64,000 bases of DNA from Terriglobia bacterium (GTDB lineage: Bacteria; Acidobacteriota; Terriglobia; Acidiferrales; UBA7541): NCBI GenBank assembly GCA_020072785.1, contig JAIQGG010000002.1, positions 372,001 through 436,000 on the forward strand. Direction: 5' to 3'. The position numbers and the translations under genes were made by a program. The notes beneath the pieces were generated by a model. It was given only the letters and a program-made list of their open reading frames with translations, was not told the DNA's origin and made no database searches. Below are positions 9,622 to 19,642 of the stretch, in pieces (position 1 is the stretch's first letter; every line of letters begins with the position of its first letter).

Positions 9622-11784
9622 TCAGTCGACTTTCAACTGCATGTCCCAGAGCGGAGGCATCTCTTTCAGCATGATTTCGACATCCAAAAGCACGGAACAG
9701 CCCGGACAGTAAAATTCCCGCCACACGAACCGGTCGTTTTTCCGATTGTGGGGGTTCGCCATCCAGTTCACTTTACTCAACGGCAGTTCGACCCGGCGCG
9801 CCTTGAGCTTGGGGTTCTGGCTGGGTGGCCCGAATTCGTATCCACAGTGGACGCATCGAATGAGGCGCCCTTTTACGATCGTCGCTGCACACAGGATAAG
9901 ATGTTCGGAAATGCGGGTCCCTTCGCATATCGTGGATTTTCCGGTCTTGTGGGGATCCCGCAATTCCGCACGTCGTGCACGCGTAGCCGGTCCGTCGACC
10001 GATCCATCCGCCTGCAGAACCACCGCATAGGCCTGCTGTGCCATTTCCCGCGAAATGTATCCCTGTCGCACGTCCTCGCTCACCCGCTCGGAGTCGCGAT
10101 CGAATGGGTCGCCATAGCCTCCACCCCCCGAATAGATCGCAACCGAGACATCGGCGGGGCGAAGCTGGAAATTGCTTTTTGCGGGCGGAAATTCGACGGT
10201 TCCCTTCAGTTCCGTCCAGGAAACGGGGATCCTCCCCTGGGAAAAGAGTTCCCGGACGTCAGAGCCTCGTACGACGACCCATTGGTTGGTCGTCGCTGGG
10301 TGCCCGCCAAACAGGCCGACCGATTCCGGTTGCTCGGTCCCGTGCGAAAAATAGACGGTCTGCAGCGGTCTTTCCGTGTCGTGGGCAACGAAGGCATGCT
10401 CGCCGCCCGCTCCGCCGCGATGCTTCCCCGCTCCGCCCGAATCGACGGCAATTTTGCGGTACAGGTAAAGGATGGGAAAGAGATACTCGTTGAGCTCCAC
10501 ATTGGGAATGATCTTATCCATGGAGGACAGGTAGCTCCCCGAATCCAGACCATCCGCGCCGCAGCGCGCTCCTCCGCCGCCCGCCATGGAATCCAGGAGC
10601 ATCGTTCCAAACGGTTCCTTTCGTTGATCCGTGCCAAAGAGAACCTGGGCTCCCGGTACGCACCAGGAAGCCATGGCCACATCGCGATACTTGTCGCTGG
10701 CCGCCAGCATCTTGCCGATGCATACACTGGCCAGATTAAGCACCGAACGCGCCGCCTCCACCGATCCCATACACACGCCGGCAGGCCAGCTTGCGTTATA
10801 GATCTTTCCGGTGTCGCACACGATGCGAATGGCCTTGGAGATTCCTCCCGCCGCCCACGGGATGTCGAAGCACATCAGAGGCAGCACGGCATTCAGCACG
10901 CCGCCATTCAGACCCGAGTGGGTGCAATTGATCAGGGCGGGCGCCTGTGCGGACGATTTGTTAAAGTCGAAGCTCAGCGTGTCCGCTTCCTTGGTCATCT
11001 CCAGGACGCCTGTGTACACCTTGTCTTCCAGGCCGTCGTGATCTAGGAACGCGATATGCCGCCAGGTGCCGTCCGGCAGCTCCCGCAAGCGCGCACGAAA
11101 CCGGCTTTCCGCGTAGTTCTTCAACTCGCGGAACACCAGCAGCAGCGTCTCTTCCCCGAACTCGCTCGCCAATTGCACGACGCGCGACTTCACTGCATTG
11201 TTGGCGGCAATCATGGCGCGCAGGTCCAGCCCCAGCAGGTATGGCTGTCGGGAGCGTCGCAGATACTCGCGCTCGATATCCTTGCGGATTGTCCCGCGTT
11301 CCACAATTTTCAGCGGCGGTATTGGAGGAGGCTCTTGAAAAATGTCGCAGGCACCCACCGCATACCCGCCCGCGACGGGTCCTCCCACATCCACCTGGTG
11401 CGTGGTCGCGCCCGCCCAGGCAATGAGTTCGCTGCCGTAATAAATGGGCGCCACACAGGTGACGTCGTTCTGATGCAGCGCGCCGGAATACGGATCGGAG
11501 CAGATGAACATGTCATCCGCGTGGATGCCGGGATTTTCCCGGTACTCCTGCAGAATTGTCTGCACGATGGGAGTTTGCACGGCCGCCTGCAAGACGACAT
11601 ACGGGCCGATGAAGAGCAGATCACCATCCCGGTCCAGAATGGCGGTATTGAAGTCGTAGGCCTCCGTTGCGATCGGTGACCCGGAGACCAGCCGGATCGT
11701 ATGCCCGGCTTCGTCATTGACCTGCCAGAGCTTGTGCCGCAATACTTCGAACGTGACGGGATCGAGTTGTTTTGTCGTAGCCAC
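9622..11784 (-). CDS. hyuB: Hydantoinase B/ketone carboxylase subunit with fused acetone-carboxylase-gamma-like tail
   Basis: A 720-aa protein starting at GTG 11784 (AGGA seven bases upstream). Residues 1 to about 590 are the hydantoinase B/oxoprolinase domain: DPVTFEVLRHKLW start, DAYDFNTAILDRDGDL-like segment, SDPYSGALHQNDVT, AWAGATTHQVDVGG and SGGGGYGDP. The last ~110 residues contain two Cys pairs (CVHCG and CPGC) separated by about 55 residues, resembling the small zinc-binding gamma subunit of acetone/acetophenone carboxylases. The family either opens cyclic amides with ATP (with HyuA) or carboxylates ketones. The fused tail favours the carboxylase reading. The partner gene hyuA lies 12 bases upstream in the operon. 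Confidence 0.88.
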   Translation of the reverse strand: MATTKQLDPVTFEVLRHKLWQVNDEAGHTIRLVSGSPIATEAYDFNTAILDRDGDLLFIGPYVVLQAAVQTPIVQTILQEYRENPGIHADDMFICSDPYSGALHQNDVTCVAPIYYGSELIAWAGATTHQVDVGGPVAGGYAVGACDIFQEPPPIPPLKIVERGTIRKDIEREYLRRSRQPYLLGLDLRAMIAANNAVKSRVVQLASEFGEETLLLVFRELKNYAESRFRARLRELPDGTWRHIAFLDHDGLEDKVYTGVLEMTKEADTLSFDFNKSSAQAPALINCTHSGLNGGVLNAVLPLMCFDIPWAAGGISKAIRIVCDTGKIYNASWPAGVCMGSVEAARSVLNLASVCIGKMLAASDKYRDVAMASWCVPGAQVLFGTDQRKEPFGTMLLDSMAGGGGARCGADGLDSGSYLSSMDKIIPNVELNEYLFPILYLYRKIAVDSGGAGKHRGGAGGEHAFVAHDTERPLQTVYFSHGTEQPESVGLFGGHPATTNQWVVVRGSDVRELFSQGRIPVSWTELKGTVEFPPAKSNFQLRPADVSVAIYSGGGGYGDPFDRDSERVSEDVRQGYISREMAQQAYAVVLQADGSVDGPATRARRAELRDPHKTGKSTICEGTRISEHLILCAATIVKGRLIRCVHCGYEFGPPSQNPKLKARRVELPLSKVNWMANPHNRKNDRFVWREFYCPGCSVLLDVEIMLKEMPPLWDMQLKVD

Positions 11785-11796
11785 TTTAGTCCTGTG

Positions 11797-13881
11797 CTAC
11801 TGCACGATAATGTTCCGGTAGCCGTCCAAATACCCCTCGCGCTGCGGCGGAATTACCACCGTAGTCGTGGGACCTTCGATCACCGCCGGACCCGGAACCT
11901 TGTTCCCAGGGTTCAGGCGTCCATAGTCATAGACGGGCGTTGGTATAAACCCGGGACCTTGAAAGAAAATGCTTCGCTCGTGTTTGACCGCGCCGGAGGA
12001 ATCCGTATCCCCACAAACGCGCCGAATCAGCTTCGGTTTGTGCGTTCGTCCATAGGCATCGACGCGGAATGTGACGATTTCTTTCCCCGCCTGTTCGTAT
12101 GCGGAACCCTTCCCGTACAGTTCCTCATACCGAACCTTGAAAGCTTCATGGATCCGCTCGAGATCTTCGGTGGTAATCGTTCCCTCCGGCAGCGTCAGCC
12201 AGACCTCGTTGTGGATCTGCCTCCGGTAACGCATGCTCACGAGCTGAACCACCGTGATCTCGCCTGCGCCGAGTTTTCCGCTCCGCAGGCCATCCACGGC
12301 TGTATGCCTGAGGGAGTCCAGTATCTTGTTGACCGTGCCGGCAGCTACCGGCAGAGGCATGGGATCCGAACGAGAGCACGTCTGCAACACGTCGCAGGAT
12401 GCAATTCCCAACGCGGAAAACGCCGCTGCCATCGCCGGCACAACCATCCCGCGCGCTCCCAGATCGCTTCCAAAGGCCACGCCGTGCACCGGCCCGGCGC
12501 CGCCAAACAGAAACAGAGAAAACTGGCTTGGCAGATATCCCTTCTCCACCGTGCTCTTGCGGATCAGATCGGCCATATGCGAGTTGACGATGCGGAAGAT
12601 CGCCGCCGCCGCTTCCTCTACACTCTGTTTGGTATACGCGCAGATATGCTCTCGAATCGCCTGACGTGCTTTCTCGGGGTAGAGCTTCATGCGCCCGCCC
12701 AGGAAAAAATCCGGATTGAGATAACCCAGGACCAGATCGGCGTCGGTCACCGTCGGGCGGGCCCCGCCTTTCCCATAGCAGGCCGGTCCAGGAATCGCGC
12801 CGGCGCCGTCCGGGCCGACATGCAAAACGCCATTGTCCGGCTCCACCCAGGCGATGCTTCCTCCCCCTGCGCCGATGGACCGTATATCGATGGTGGGAAT
12901 CGCCAGATTGTATTTGTCGATGACCGGTTCGCGGGCATAAAGAGCCTGTCCGCGGGCGATCAGCCCCACATCGAAGCTGGTGCCGCCCATATCGGTGGTA
13001 ATAACGTTCTCCAGGCCCAGGAGTTCCCCGAGATGTTTGGCGGCGATGACCCCGCCGATGGGCCCGGAATTCAGGGTGCGCACGCTGGTGCGCGCAGCCT
13101 GGGTCGAGGTAAGCACACCGCCCGCGCTTTGCATGATCAAGGGCGCGCTGCGCAGTCCCGCGGCCTGCAATTGCTTTGTCAGGCCTTCGAAATACGTAAG
13201 CATCGTGGGCCCGATGTAGCAGTTGATTACGGTGGTGGCGGTCCGCTCATACTCGCCGATCACCGGAACCAGCTCGCTCGACACGGTCACAAAAATTTCC
13301 GGGTGCTGCTGCTCGATCAGTTTACGGAGAAGCAGCTCATGCTCCGGCATCTTGAATGACCAGAGCAGGGAAATGGCGATCGCCTGCACTCCTTGCGCTA
13401 CCAACTTAGCAACGGCGCGGCGCGCTTCCTCTTCGGCCAGGGGCACCAGGACCGCGCCCTTGTAATCCACGCGCTCGTTTACTTCCACGATGCGATCCCG
13501 GGGGACCAGCGGTTTCGGCTTGCTGAACCGCGCCGGAAACGTGAGCTCGCTTTCCCCCAGACCCGCCGTCTTCTGATGGGCCCTCCCGATGAGAATCGCG
13601 TCGCCATGGCCAACGGTTGCGATGAGACCGGTCTTGGCCCCACGCCGTGTCAGGAGTGCGTTCAGACCAACCGTTACCCCGTGGGCCAGAACGGTGACCT
13701 GCTGGAGGAAGTCGCCGAGTTTCAATTCCAACTGCAGGGCGACCGCCTCCAGTGCGTCCAGGACGCTCTGGGAGCTTCCCGTGGAGGAAGGAACCTTGCC
13801 GACCGTGACAGTTCCTGCATCGTCGATGGCCACACAGTCTGTAAACGTTCCGCCTGTGTCGATGCCTACGATGTAACGCAT
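11797..13881 (-). CDS. hyuA: Hydantoinase A/oxoprolinase-type ATP-binding subunit
   Basis: An ASKHA-fold ATPase subunit of 694 aa from MRYIVGIDTGGTFTD. ATP-site motifs are IDTGGTFTD at the N-terminus, a second phosphate loop TTDMGGTSFDV, the GPIGG stretch and the PTVTDADLVLGYL block. The ATG at 13881 is chosen because AAGGGA precedes it and the protein then begins as family members usually do; an in-frame ATG at 13902 would add seven residues and overlap the flavoprotein stop by 8 bases. With HyuB it would use ATP to activate a carbonyl (hydantoin hydrolysis or ketone carboxylation). Part of the minus-strand operon. Confidence 0.92.
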   Translation of the reverse strand: MRYIVGIDTGGTFTDCVAIDDAGTVTVGKVPSSTGSSQSVLDALEAVALQLELKLGDFLQQVTVLAHGVTVGLNALLTRRGAKTGLIATVGHGDAILIGRAHQKTAGLGESELTFPARFSKPKPLVPRDRIVEVNERVDYKGAVLVPLAEEEARRAVAKLVAQGVQAIAISLLWSFKMPEHELLLRKLIEQQHPEIFVTVSSELVPVIGEYERTATTVINCYIGPTMLTYFEGLTKQLQAAGLRSAPLIMQSAGGVLTSTQAARTSVRTLNSGPIGGVIAAKHLGELLGLENVITTDMGGTSFDVGLIARGQALYAREPVIDKYNLAIPTIDIRSIGAGGGSIAWVEPDNGVLHVGPDGAGAIPGPACYGKGGARPTVTDADLVLGYLNPDFFLGGRMKLYPEKARQAIREHICAYTKQSVEEAAAAIFRIVNSHMADLIRKSTVEKGYLPSQFSLFLFGGAGPVHGVAFGSDLGARGMVVPAMAAAFSALGIASCDVLQTCSRSDPMPLPVAAGTVNKILDSLRHTAVDGLRSGKLGAGEITVVQLVSMRYRRQIHNEVWLTLPEGTITTEDLERIHEAFKVRYEELYGKGSAYEQAGKEIVTFRVDAYGRTHKPKLIRRVCGDTDSSGAVKHERSIFFQGPGFIPTPVYDYGRLNPGNKVPGPAVIEGPTTTVVIPPQREGYLDGYRNIIVQ

Positions 13882-13894
13882 CCGCTGGGTCCCT

Positions 13895-15517
13895 TCACTC
13901 ATCCGTGCGCGTGGCCGCTCCCACTTCGATTTTCTCCATGCCCAGGTCGTGTAGCACAGCGTTGGCGGTGTTAATGCCAGGAGCCGTGGTCACGCCCCCT
14001 CCGGGATGTGTCGCGGCACCTGTCAAGTATAGATTGGCGAACTGTGTGCGGTAGTTGGCCAAACCCGGCATCGGCCGGAGTCCGTACATCTGGTCCAGGG
14101 TCATATCGATATAGAAATCGCAGCCGCGCGGCAGCCCCAGGCGGCGCTCCAAGTCCAGGGGCGTGACCACGTGCCGGCCTTTCGCAATTTTACGGAAGTT
14201 CGGCACATACTGGCTCACAACTTCGAAGACACGCTCGGCATAGGCGTCCTTGATCTGGTCCCAGTGCTGACCATTGGCCAGGTCATACGGGGCGTTCTGT
14301 ACAGCGAGGTGCATCGTGTGTTTGCCCGCCGGCGCCCGTGTGGGATCCAGCACGGAATGGATGAGCATCATCACCGTTGGGTTGTGGGAAGGTTTCCCCT
14401 GCGCCCCGTCCATGTAGGCTTGGTCGACATATTCGGCCGAAGGCGATATGACCGCGCATCCATTATGACAGGGTGCGGGCCCCTTGCTGGGATAGCATGC
14501 ATATTCTGGCAGACCATCGAGAGGAACATGCATGGTCAGCAATACCGCCGTGGACTTCACGCGCTTCACCTTGCGCACGAACTCTTCGTCGAGGTGCTCG
14601 CGCCCGATCAACCGCAGGAATGTGGCCTTGGGATCCAGGCTGGAGATGACGATGTTACTTTGCAGTACGGTTCCGTCCGATAACTCGACTCCTGCGGCTC
14701 TGCCATTTTCGAGCAGGATTCGCTTGGCGCCATTGTTGGTGAACACCGTCCCGCCGAAATGCTTTACCGCCCGCTCCAGCGCCACACCCAGCATGCCCGA
14801 CCCGCCCTTGGGAAAACGGCACCCCACCTTATGGAAACGGGCAATCATGCCGGCATTCAGCCCGGACCCGGGACTGGAAGGAGCCAGGCCCAGCTGGATG
14901 GCCCAATACGATAGCGCTCCCTTGACGTAGTCACTCTCGAACCAGTGATCGAAGACTTGCCGCGCGCTCGTCAGCGTGGACCAGACGAACTCCGCGGCGA
15001 TCTCCGGCGAATCCACAAACTTCATCAGCGACAGCATCTGATCGAGCGGCGGCGGTTCGCTGAAGCTCAACGTGGACATGAGTTCGCGCAGCCCCAAAGC
15101 CCACTTGATAAACTTGGAATAGGCCTGTCCGTCGTGCTTGGAAAGCCGGCTGATTTCGGCTGCGGTCTTGTCCAGATCCCGGTAAAACATAAGATACTTT
15201 CCGTCCGGATACGGACAGAACATGAACGGATCCGCCTCGATATACTCCAAGCCGAACCTGGCGAGCTCCAGGTCCACCATAGCGGGCGAAAACTGCGTGT
15301 AGATGTGCACCGTGCTGTACGGGTCGCTGAAGTGTCCGGGAAAAAATTCTTCCGTGGCGGTTGCTCCGCCCACCTTTGCGTTCTTCTCGACGACGGCGAC
15401 TTTCAACCCTTTCTTCGAGAGATAGCCTGCGCAGGTCAATCCGTTATGGCCTGCCCCGACGAGGACCACATCATATTTACCGCCGGCTTGCTTGCGATTC
15501 GTTTCCGCGTTTCCCAT
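13895..15517 (-). CDS. Phytoene-desaturase-like FAD-dependent oxidoreductase
   Basis: A 540-aa flavoprotein. The Rossmann motif VVLVGAGHNGLTCAGYLSKKG is at about 17-37, followed by VVEKNAKVGG, and the C-terminal FAD-contact block is NLYLTGAATHPGGGV. This is the CrtI/NAD(P)/FAD-dependent oxidoreductase group close to human PYROXD2, not a proven carotenoid desaturase: no phytoene synthase is nearby. GGAGG lies four bases before ATG 15517. It is intact, unlike its paralogue at 6475-7960, and is the first enzyme of the operon with HyuA and HyuB. The reaction is probably a dehydrogenation in the catabolic pathway. Confidence 0.9.
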   Translation of the reverse strand: MGNAETNRKQAGGKYDVVLVGAGHNGLTCAGYLSKKGLKVAVVEKNAKVGGATATEEFFPGHFSDPYSTVHIYTQFSPAMVDLELARFGLEYIEADPFMFCPYPDGKYLMFYRDLDKTAAEISRLSKHDGQAYSKFIKWALGLRELMSTLSFSEPPPLDQMLSLMKFVDSPEIAAEFVWSTLTSARQVFDHWFESDYVKGALSYWAIQLGLAPSSPGSGLNAGMIARFHKVGCRFPKGGSGMLGVALERAVKHFGGTVFTNNGAKRILLENGRAAGVELSDGTVLQSNIVISSLDPKATFLRLIGREHLDEEFVRKVKRVKSTAVLLTMHVPLDGLPEYACYPSKGPAPCHNGCAVISPSAEYVDQAYMDGAQGKPSHNPTVMMLIHSVLDPTRAPAGKHTMHLAVQNAPYDLANGQHWDQIKDAYAERVFEVVSQYVPNFRKIAKGRHVVTPLDLERRLGLPRGCDFYIDMTLDQMYGLRPMPGLANYRTQFANLYLTGAATHPGGGVTTAPGINTANAVLHDLGMEKIEVGAATRTDE

Positions 15518-15733
15518 CGTTCCTCCGGAATTTACAACTCAAAGCCTCTTTTTTCCCGCACCGCTTGCTGCGTCCCATATCGTTCTGAACGCCTCATTTT
15601 CTTCCGCAGCCTGTGTCCGGATGCGCTCTGCCTCATAAATAACTGCCTCCTGCGGCTTTCCTGCCTGAGCTGCTCGCTGGATTTCTTCCCGCGTGATACC
15701 CGGCGGCCAAATCTGGAACGCCAGTAACCGCCG

Positions 15734-16174
15734 CTACGCGAGGGCGGTTTTGATCGAATCCACCAGAACCTTGATGCTCTGCCTTGCCACAGGCTCCAGC
15801 AAATTCGCCGCGGCCGCAGGTAGCTTCATATTCAGGCTTGATTCGCCCACCCAGTTAACCTGCGTCTGGCCGCCTTTCTCTTCCAGGTCGAATGCCGCGG
15901 TCACGGCAATCGGTTCGCCCGCCACGCTGCCGCTGCCCTTGTACGTCGCATGGCTGTGCGGCTGTTCCCCGCTCAGCGCCAGCCGGATCGTGGCCTTCGA
16001 CTTGATGAAGCCCAGACCAACTTTCACCTGCACGGTGAATTCCCGGTCGTTGTGTATCTCCAGATACTGGAGATTGGGAAACAACGGCGCGAATTTCCTC
16101 GGGTCTGTGAGCAGCCCATAGACCGTTTCGCGATTCTTCAACACTTGGAAATTTCCGCTAAATTTGAAGTTCAT
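15734..16174 (-). CDS. SRPBCC/CoxG-family protein
   Basis: A 146-aa protein of the START/SRPBCC fold, nearest the CoxG (carbon monoxide dehydrogenase subunit G) group: N-terminal FSGNFQVLKNRETVYGLLTDP (helix-grip start), the central GLGFIKSKATIRLAL, and a long C-terminal amphipathic helix ending SIKVLVDSIKTALA. Such proteins bind hydrophobic ligands or help assemble molybdenum hydroxylases; none of the latter is nearby, so ligand binding for the pathway is more likely. It is separated by 216 bases (no gene seen) from the flavoprotein gene it points toward. No clear ribosome site. Confidence 0.82.
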   Translation of the reverse strand: MNFKFSGNFQVLKNRETVYGLLTDPRKFAPLFPNLQYLEIHNDREFTVQVKVGLGFIKSKATIRLALSGEQPHSHATYKGSGSVAGEPIAVTAAFDLEEKGGQTQVNWVGESSLNMKLPAAAANLLEPVARQSIKVLVDSIKTALA

Positions 16175-16323
16175 TCGATTGACTTGGCCGCTTCTCCCGT
16201 ATGGTTAGAGCTGTTCTTCGAATGGAGCGCCGCCCCGAGGTGGCGCTCCTCATTCACTTTCGCGATTTTTGCAAGGTCCAATTCCCCATCTAGCTCCTCT
16301 CATTTCCTCCTCTTGTGATTAAC

Positions 16324-19300
16324 TCAGAAACTAAATCGCAATGAGAATTGAAGCTGACGTGGATTGGCCACGGCCGACGGTGTTCCGTAAACGGGATCGG
16401 GCGAACCTTGAAAGTGCAGCGGCCCGCTCCCGCAAACATTTGGCCCTCCAGCCGGGCAGAAGTCCGCAGCACCGTAGACCGTGTTGAAGTACACAATATT
16501 CAATGTGTTTAAAACATTGAAGGCCTCGGCACGGAATTGCCCTTTAATCCTTTCAGTCAAGTGGAAACTCCGCGACACTCCCACGTCCACAGTGCGTAAC
16601 GAGTCGCCTTGGAAAGTACTCCGGCCTTCGAGACCTGCCCTGTCGTTGAGGTTGAAGACATCTCCATTGACATCGGATCCAGCATAAATGTTGAAGTGGT
16701 GCGGCGATTGAAGTGTCGTGATCGTGCTGAAGGTAAAATCGCGCAGCAAAACCGGCCACTCGGAAGGTGTCGTGAGCAGGACATTGAGCACTGCCCGATG
16801 GCGAACGTCATCGGGCGACAGCGCGCGCTCGGCCCGGAAATTTCCGGTATCCTGCGGGAAAGCGGCGAACGTTGGATTCGCATCATCGTCGATCGTCTTC
16901 GAATACGTGTAACTGAAACCGTAGGACAAGTACTTCGCCGTGCGCTTCTGCACGTTCAAGAGCAAGGCGTCGTACTGCGAGTCAAAGCGCGAGTTATATT
17001 CGAAGTAAATCGCATAGACCGGATTTCGTTCACCTGGAAATAGCGGCGGTCCAACCGGCGGCGGCGCGGAATAGCCGGGGCACTGAAAACTTCCGCAAGC
17101 CTGCATCCAGTTCACGAAGTACATGTTCTTGTACCCCGCGTTGCCCTTGGAGTCGTGCACCAGAACTTGTCCGCTGGGATCCGGCTGGTTCACATTATAG
17201 AAATTCCCTAAATGGACGCCCCGGACGTGCAGGAAGGTGACGTTCACCGCGGTATTCTTGATTGGCTCGAAATCTACGCCTAGGCTGGTTTGTAAACCAT
17301 ACGGCTTCTGGGTATTCGCATCCCACCTCGTGACCGTCACCAGTCCCTGGTATCCGCAACCCGCTAGCACCCCTCCCGGGCAAAAGCCCATTGGGGTTCC
17401 GTCCGGATACAGGCCTTGCAGCATGGTGCCCAGCGCAATGTTCATGATTTGCGGGGAACTCGCGAAGGCATACAGCTGTGACGGGGCGTTCAGATTGCTT
17501 CCGGTGGCCGAGTATTTTGCCTGCCCGCCGCAGCATGTCCCTTGGGGATACAAGCCTTCGGAGAGGATGATGCCGTGATACAGTCCGAAACCTGCGCGAA
17601 CAACGATCTTTCGCGAAGTCCCGAGATCGTAGGCGAGTCCAATCCGCGGATCAAAGTTCTTGTATTTCGTGTTAAACACTCCCGACGGCCAGGTTTCAAA
17701 ATCCCAGCGCACTCCGCCATTCAATGTCAGTCGCTTCCCCGCTCGCCATTTATCCTGCACATAGAATCCCTCGTAGGTATGGCTGGGATTCCACTGCACT
17801 TGGTTCTTGATGCTATCGGGAAAACTGCTTCCCTGAAAAATCGTAGGATTGAAGCTCGGCTCTGTGTAATTCGGAGCCTGCAGTCTCATGAAGAACAGCA
17901 CGGATGGCGTCGGCCCTAACCCCGCGTACGCCCCTGTCCCCAGCAATGCGTCCACGCTAGGGAAGTCCGCTTCAAACGGGTACCACAGTACAAACTTCTC
18001 ATCCGTCTTCACGAAATTGAAATCGCCGCCGAAACTGACCGTATGATGCCCTGAAGTCCAAGTTGCGCTATCTTGCAGCTCAAAGCGCTGCTCTCTGTAA
18101 TAGTCGGGATTCCCCCGGTTCACCCCGATTGCAAATTCATTCGCTACCTCAAGATGCGGCTGCGTGGTAGCGGTGGGAAAGTCAAAGGAACGCCGCGCAA
18201 ACTGGCCGCGCAACTCATTTCCCCAGTGTGCCGACAAATTCGTGGCTAGGCTGATGACAAGGGATTGATCCCGGATGAAGTTATGCTTGAACGCCGAGGG
18301 AAGATCGAAGCCATTATTAAGTGGCGATAGGTTCGTCATTCGCGCGTCCGTAACGAAATAGCGCGTGTATAGATAGTTTTTTCCAAAATTGTGATCGAAA
18401 CGGACGAAACCGTTGTCGTTGTTATTCGTGCGCAGCACGTCCAGCCTTGCAGGCTCCGCCGGCAGCCCAAAAATGTTCACCTTCACCTGATTGATCGCGT
18501 CGATATTAGCCAGCACGATCTTATTATAAAAGGGTGATTCCCCGCGCCGCTGACCTTCATAGTTCGCCAAGAAAAATGTCTGATCCTTCCGCAGCGGCCC
18601 CCCGATGACCGCGCCGAACTGGTTTTGCCGCAACGTGTGCAGTCCGGGCGCATCCAGCAATCCCGTTGCGTCCATTACGTTGTTCCGGAAGTACTCATAG
18701 AGCGAGCCGTGCCAGTCGTTCGTCCCGCTTTTCGTAATGATGTTCACAATCCCGGCGTTGGAGCGTCCAAATTCCGCGCTGTAGTCGGTGTTGATCACCC
18801 GAAATTCCTGCACCGCCTCCTGCGACGGCGTGGCCCGCTGGTTTTGTGAAGCTGTGGAAATATTGTCAGCCCCGTCTACGGCCACAAAATTAAAGTGAAT
18901 GCTCTGCCCCGCAAACGAGATATGCGTGCCGGACTCCACCACGGCGTCCGTGGAACCCGATGTCGAATTGCCGATTTGCACTGCCGGGGATAACAGCGTA
19001 AAGCTGATGAAGTCACGCCCATTGACCGGCAAATCTGCGATCTGCTTTTCCACGATGACCGAACTCACTTGGGTTTTCGTGGTCTCCACCAGCGGTGATT
19101 CGCCGGAAACGGCCACGCTTTCTGCCACCGTCCCCGGCCGAACCGTGAAGTTCAGACTCGCCTCCTGGCCCACTTGCAGTGTTACCTGCGCGTTTTCGAC
19201 ACCAAACCCGGGCTGCTCAGCCCGAATTCGGTACGTACCGGTCGGCAGTCCTGTCAGGGCATAATTGCCATCGGCCGTGGTAAGTGCCGTGCGGGCAAAG

Positions 19301-19476
19301 CCGGTCGCCACGTTCACCACCGTTACCTTTGCTCCCGTCACAGCCCCCCCGCTCACGTCGTACACATACCCCGTGAGCGTGGCCGTGACGCCTTGCCCGT
19401 AACTTTTGACCTGGAGAACGAACAAAGCCAGCAAACTACAGACAACCATGAGGGAAATTGGGCGCAACCGCGTCAT
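16324..19476 (-). CDS. TonB-dependent receptor, Oar-like with carboxypeptidase-regulatory-like domain
   Basis: The start at 19476 (MTRLRPIS) is supported by AGGAGG six bases upstream; a longer frame begins at 19509. Signal peptide at about 1-28 (ends SYGQG), then a carboxypeptidase-regulatory-like beta-sandwich (TATLTGYVYDVSGGAVTGA, ending near residue 120), a plug domain with DLPVNGRDF, and a long outer-membrane beta barrel ending FSLRFSF with a terminal aromatic. About 1050 aa, usual for this Acidobacteria-rich family. It would take up a large or poorly permeable substrate through the outer membrane. It lies between the catabolic operon and its fused regulator, suggesting uptake of the pathway substrate. 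Confidence 0.9.
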   Translation of the reverse strand: MTRLRPISLMVVCSLLALFVLQVKSYGQGVTATLTGYVYDVSGGAVTGAKVTVVNVATGFARTALTTADGNYALTGLPTGTYRIRAEQPGFGVENAQVTLQVGQEASLNFTVRPGTVAESVAVSGESPLVETTKTQVSSVIVEKQIADLPVNGRDFISFTLLSPAVQIGNSTSGSTDAVVESGTHISFAGQSIHFNFVAVDGADNISTASQNQRATPSQEAVQEFRVINTDYSAEFGRSNAGIVNIITKSGTNDWHGSLYEYFRNNVMDATGLLDAPGLHTLRQNQFGAVIGGPLRKDQTFFLANYEGQRRGESPFYNKIVLANIDAINQVKVNIFGLPAEPARLDVLRTNNNDNGFVRFDHNFGKNYLYTRYFVTDARMTNLSPLNNGFDLPSAFKHNFIRDQSLVISLATNLSAHWGNELRGQFARRSFDFPTATTQPHLEVANEFAIGVNRGNPDYYREQRFELQDSATWTSGHHTVSFGGDFNFVKTDEKFVLWYPFEADFPSVDALLGTGAYAGLGPTPSVLFFMRLQAPNYTEPSFNPTIFQGSSFPDSIKNQVQWNPSHTYEGFYVQDKWRAGKRLTLNGGVRWDFETWPSGVFNTKYKNFDPRIGLAYDLGTSRKIVVRAGFGLYHGIILSEGLYPQGTCCGGQAKYSATGSNLNAPSQLYAFASSPQIMNIALGTMLQGLYPDGTPMGFCPGGVLAGCGYQGLVTVTRWDANTQKPYGLQTSLGVDFEPIKNTAVNVTFLHVRGVHLGNFYNVNQPDPSGQVLVHDSKGNAGYKNMYFVNWMQACGSFQCPGYSAPPPVGPPLFPGERNPVYAIYFEYNSRFDSQYDALLLNVQKRTAKYLSYGFSYTYSKTIDDDANPTFAAFPQDTGNFRAERALSPDDVRHRAVLNVLLTTPSEWPVLLRDFTFSTITTLQSPHHFNIYAGSDVNGDVFNLNDRAGLEGRSTFQGDSLRTVDVGVSRSFHLTERIKGQFRAEAFNVLNTLNIVYFNTVYGAADFCPAGGPNVCGSGPLHFQGSPDPVYGTPSAVANPRQLQFSLRFSF

Positions 19477-19642
19477 GGGCCCCTCCTGTTTCTCACTCTC
19501 GGAAGACATGTACAGCGGAAAGCTAATACACCAGGACCTAAATTCCTGTCAAGCACTAAAATGTCAGTGACAGTTCAGTAGAAACACATCAACATGTTAG
19601 CAAGCGTGGAAAAGAAAAACGGGAGGCCCGGAGAGAGGGGGT

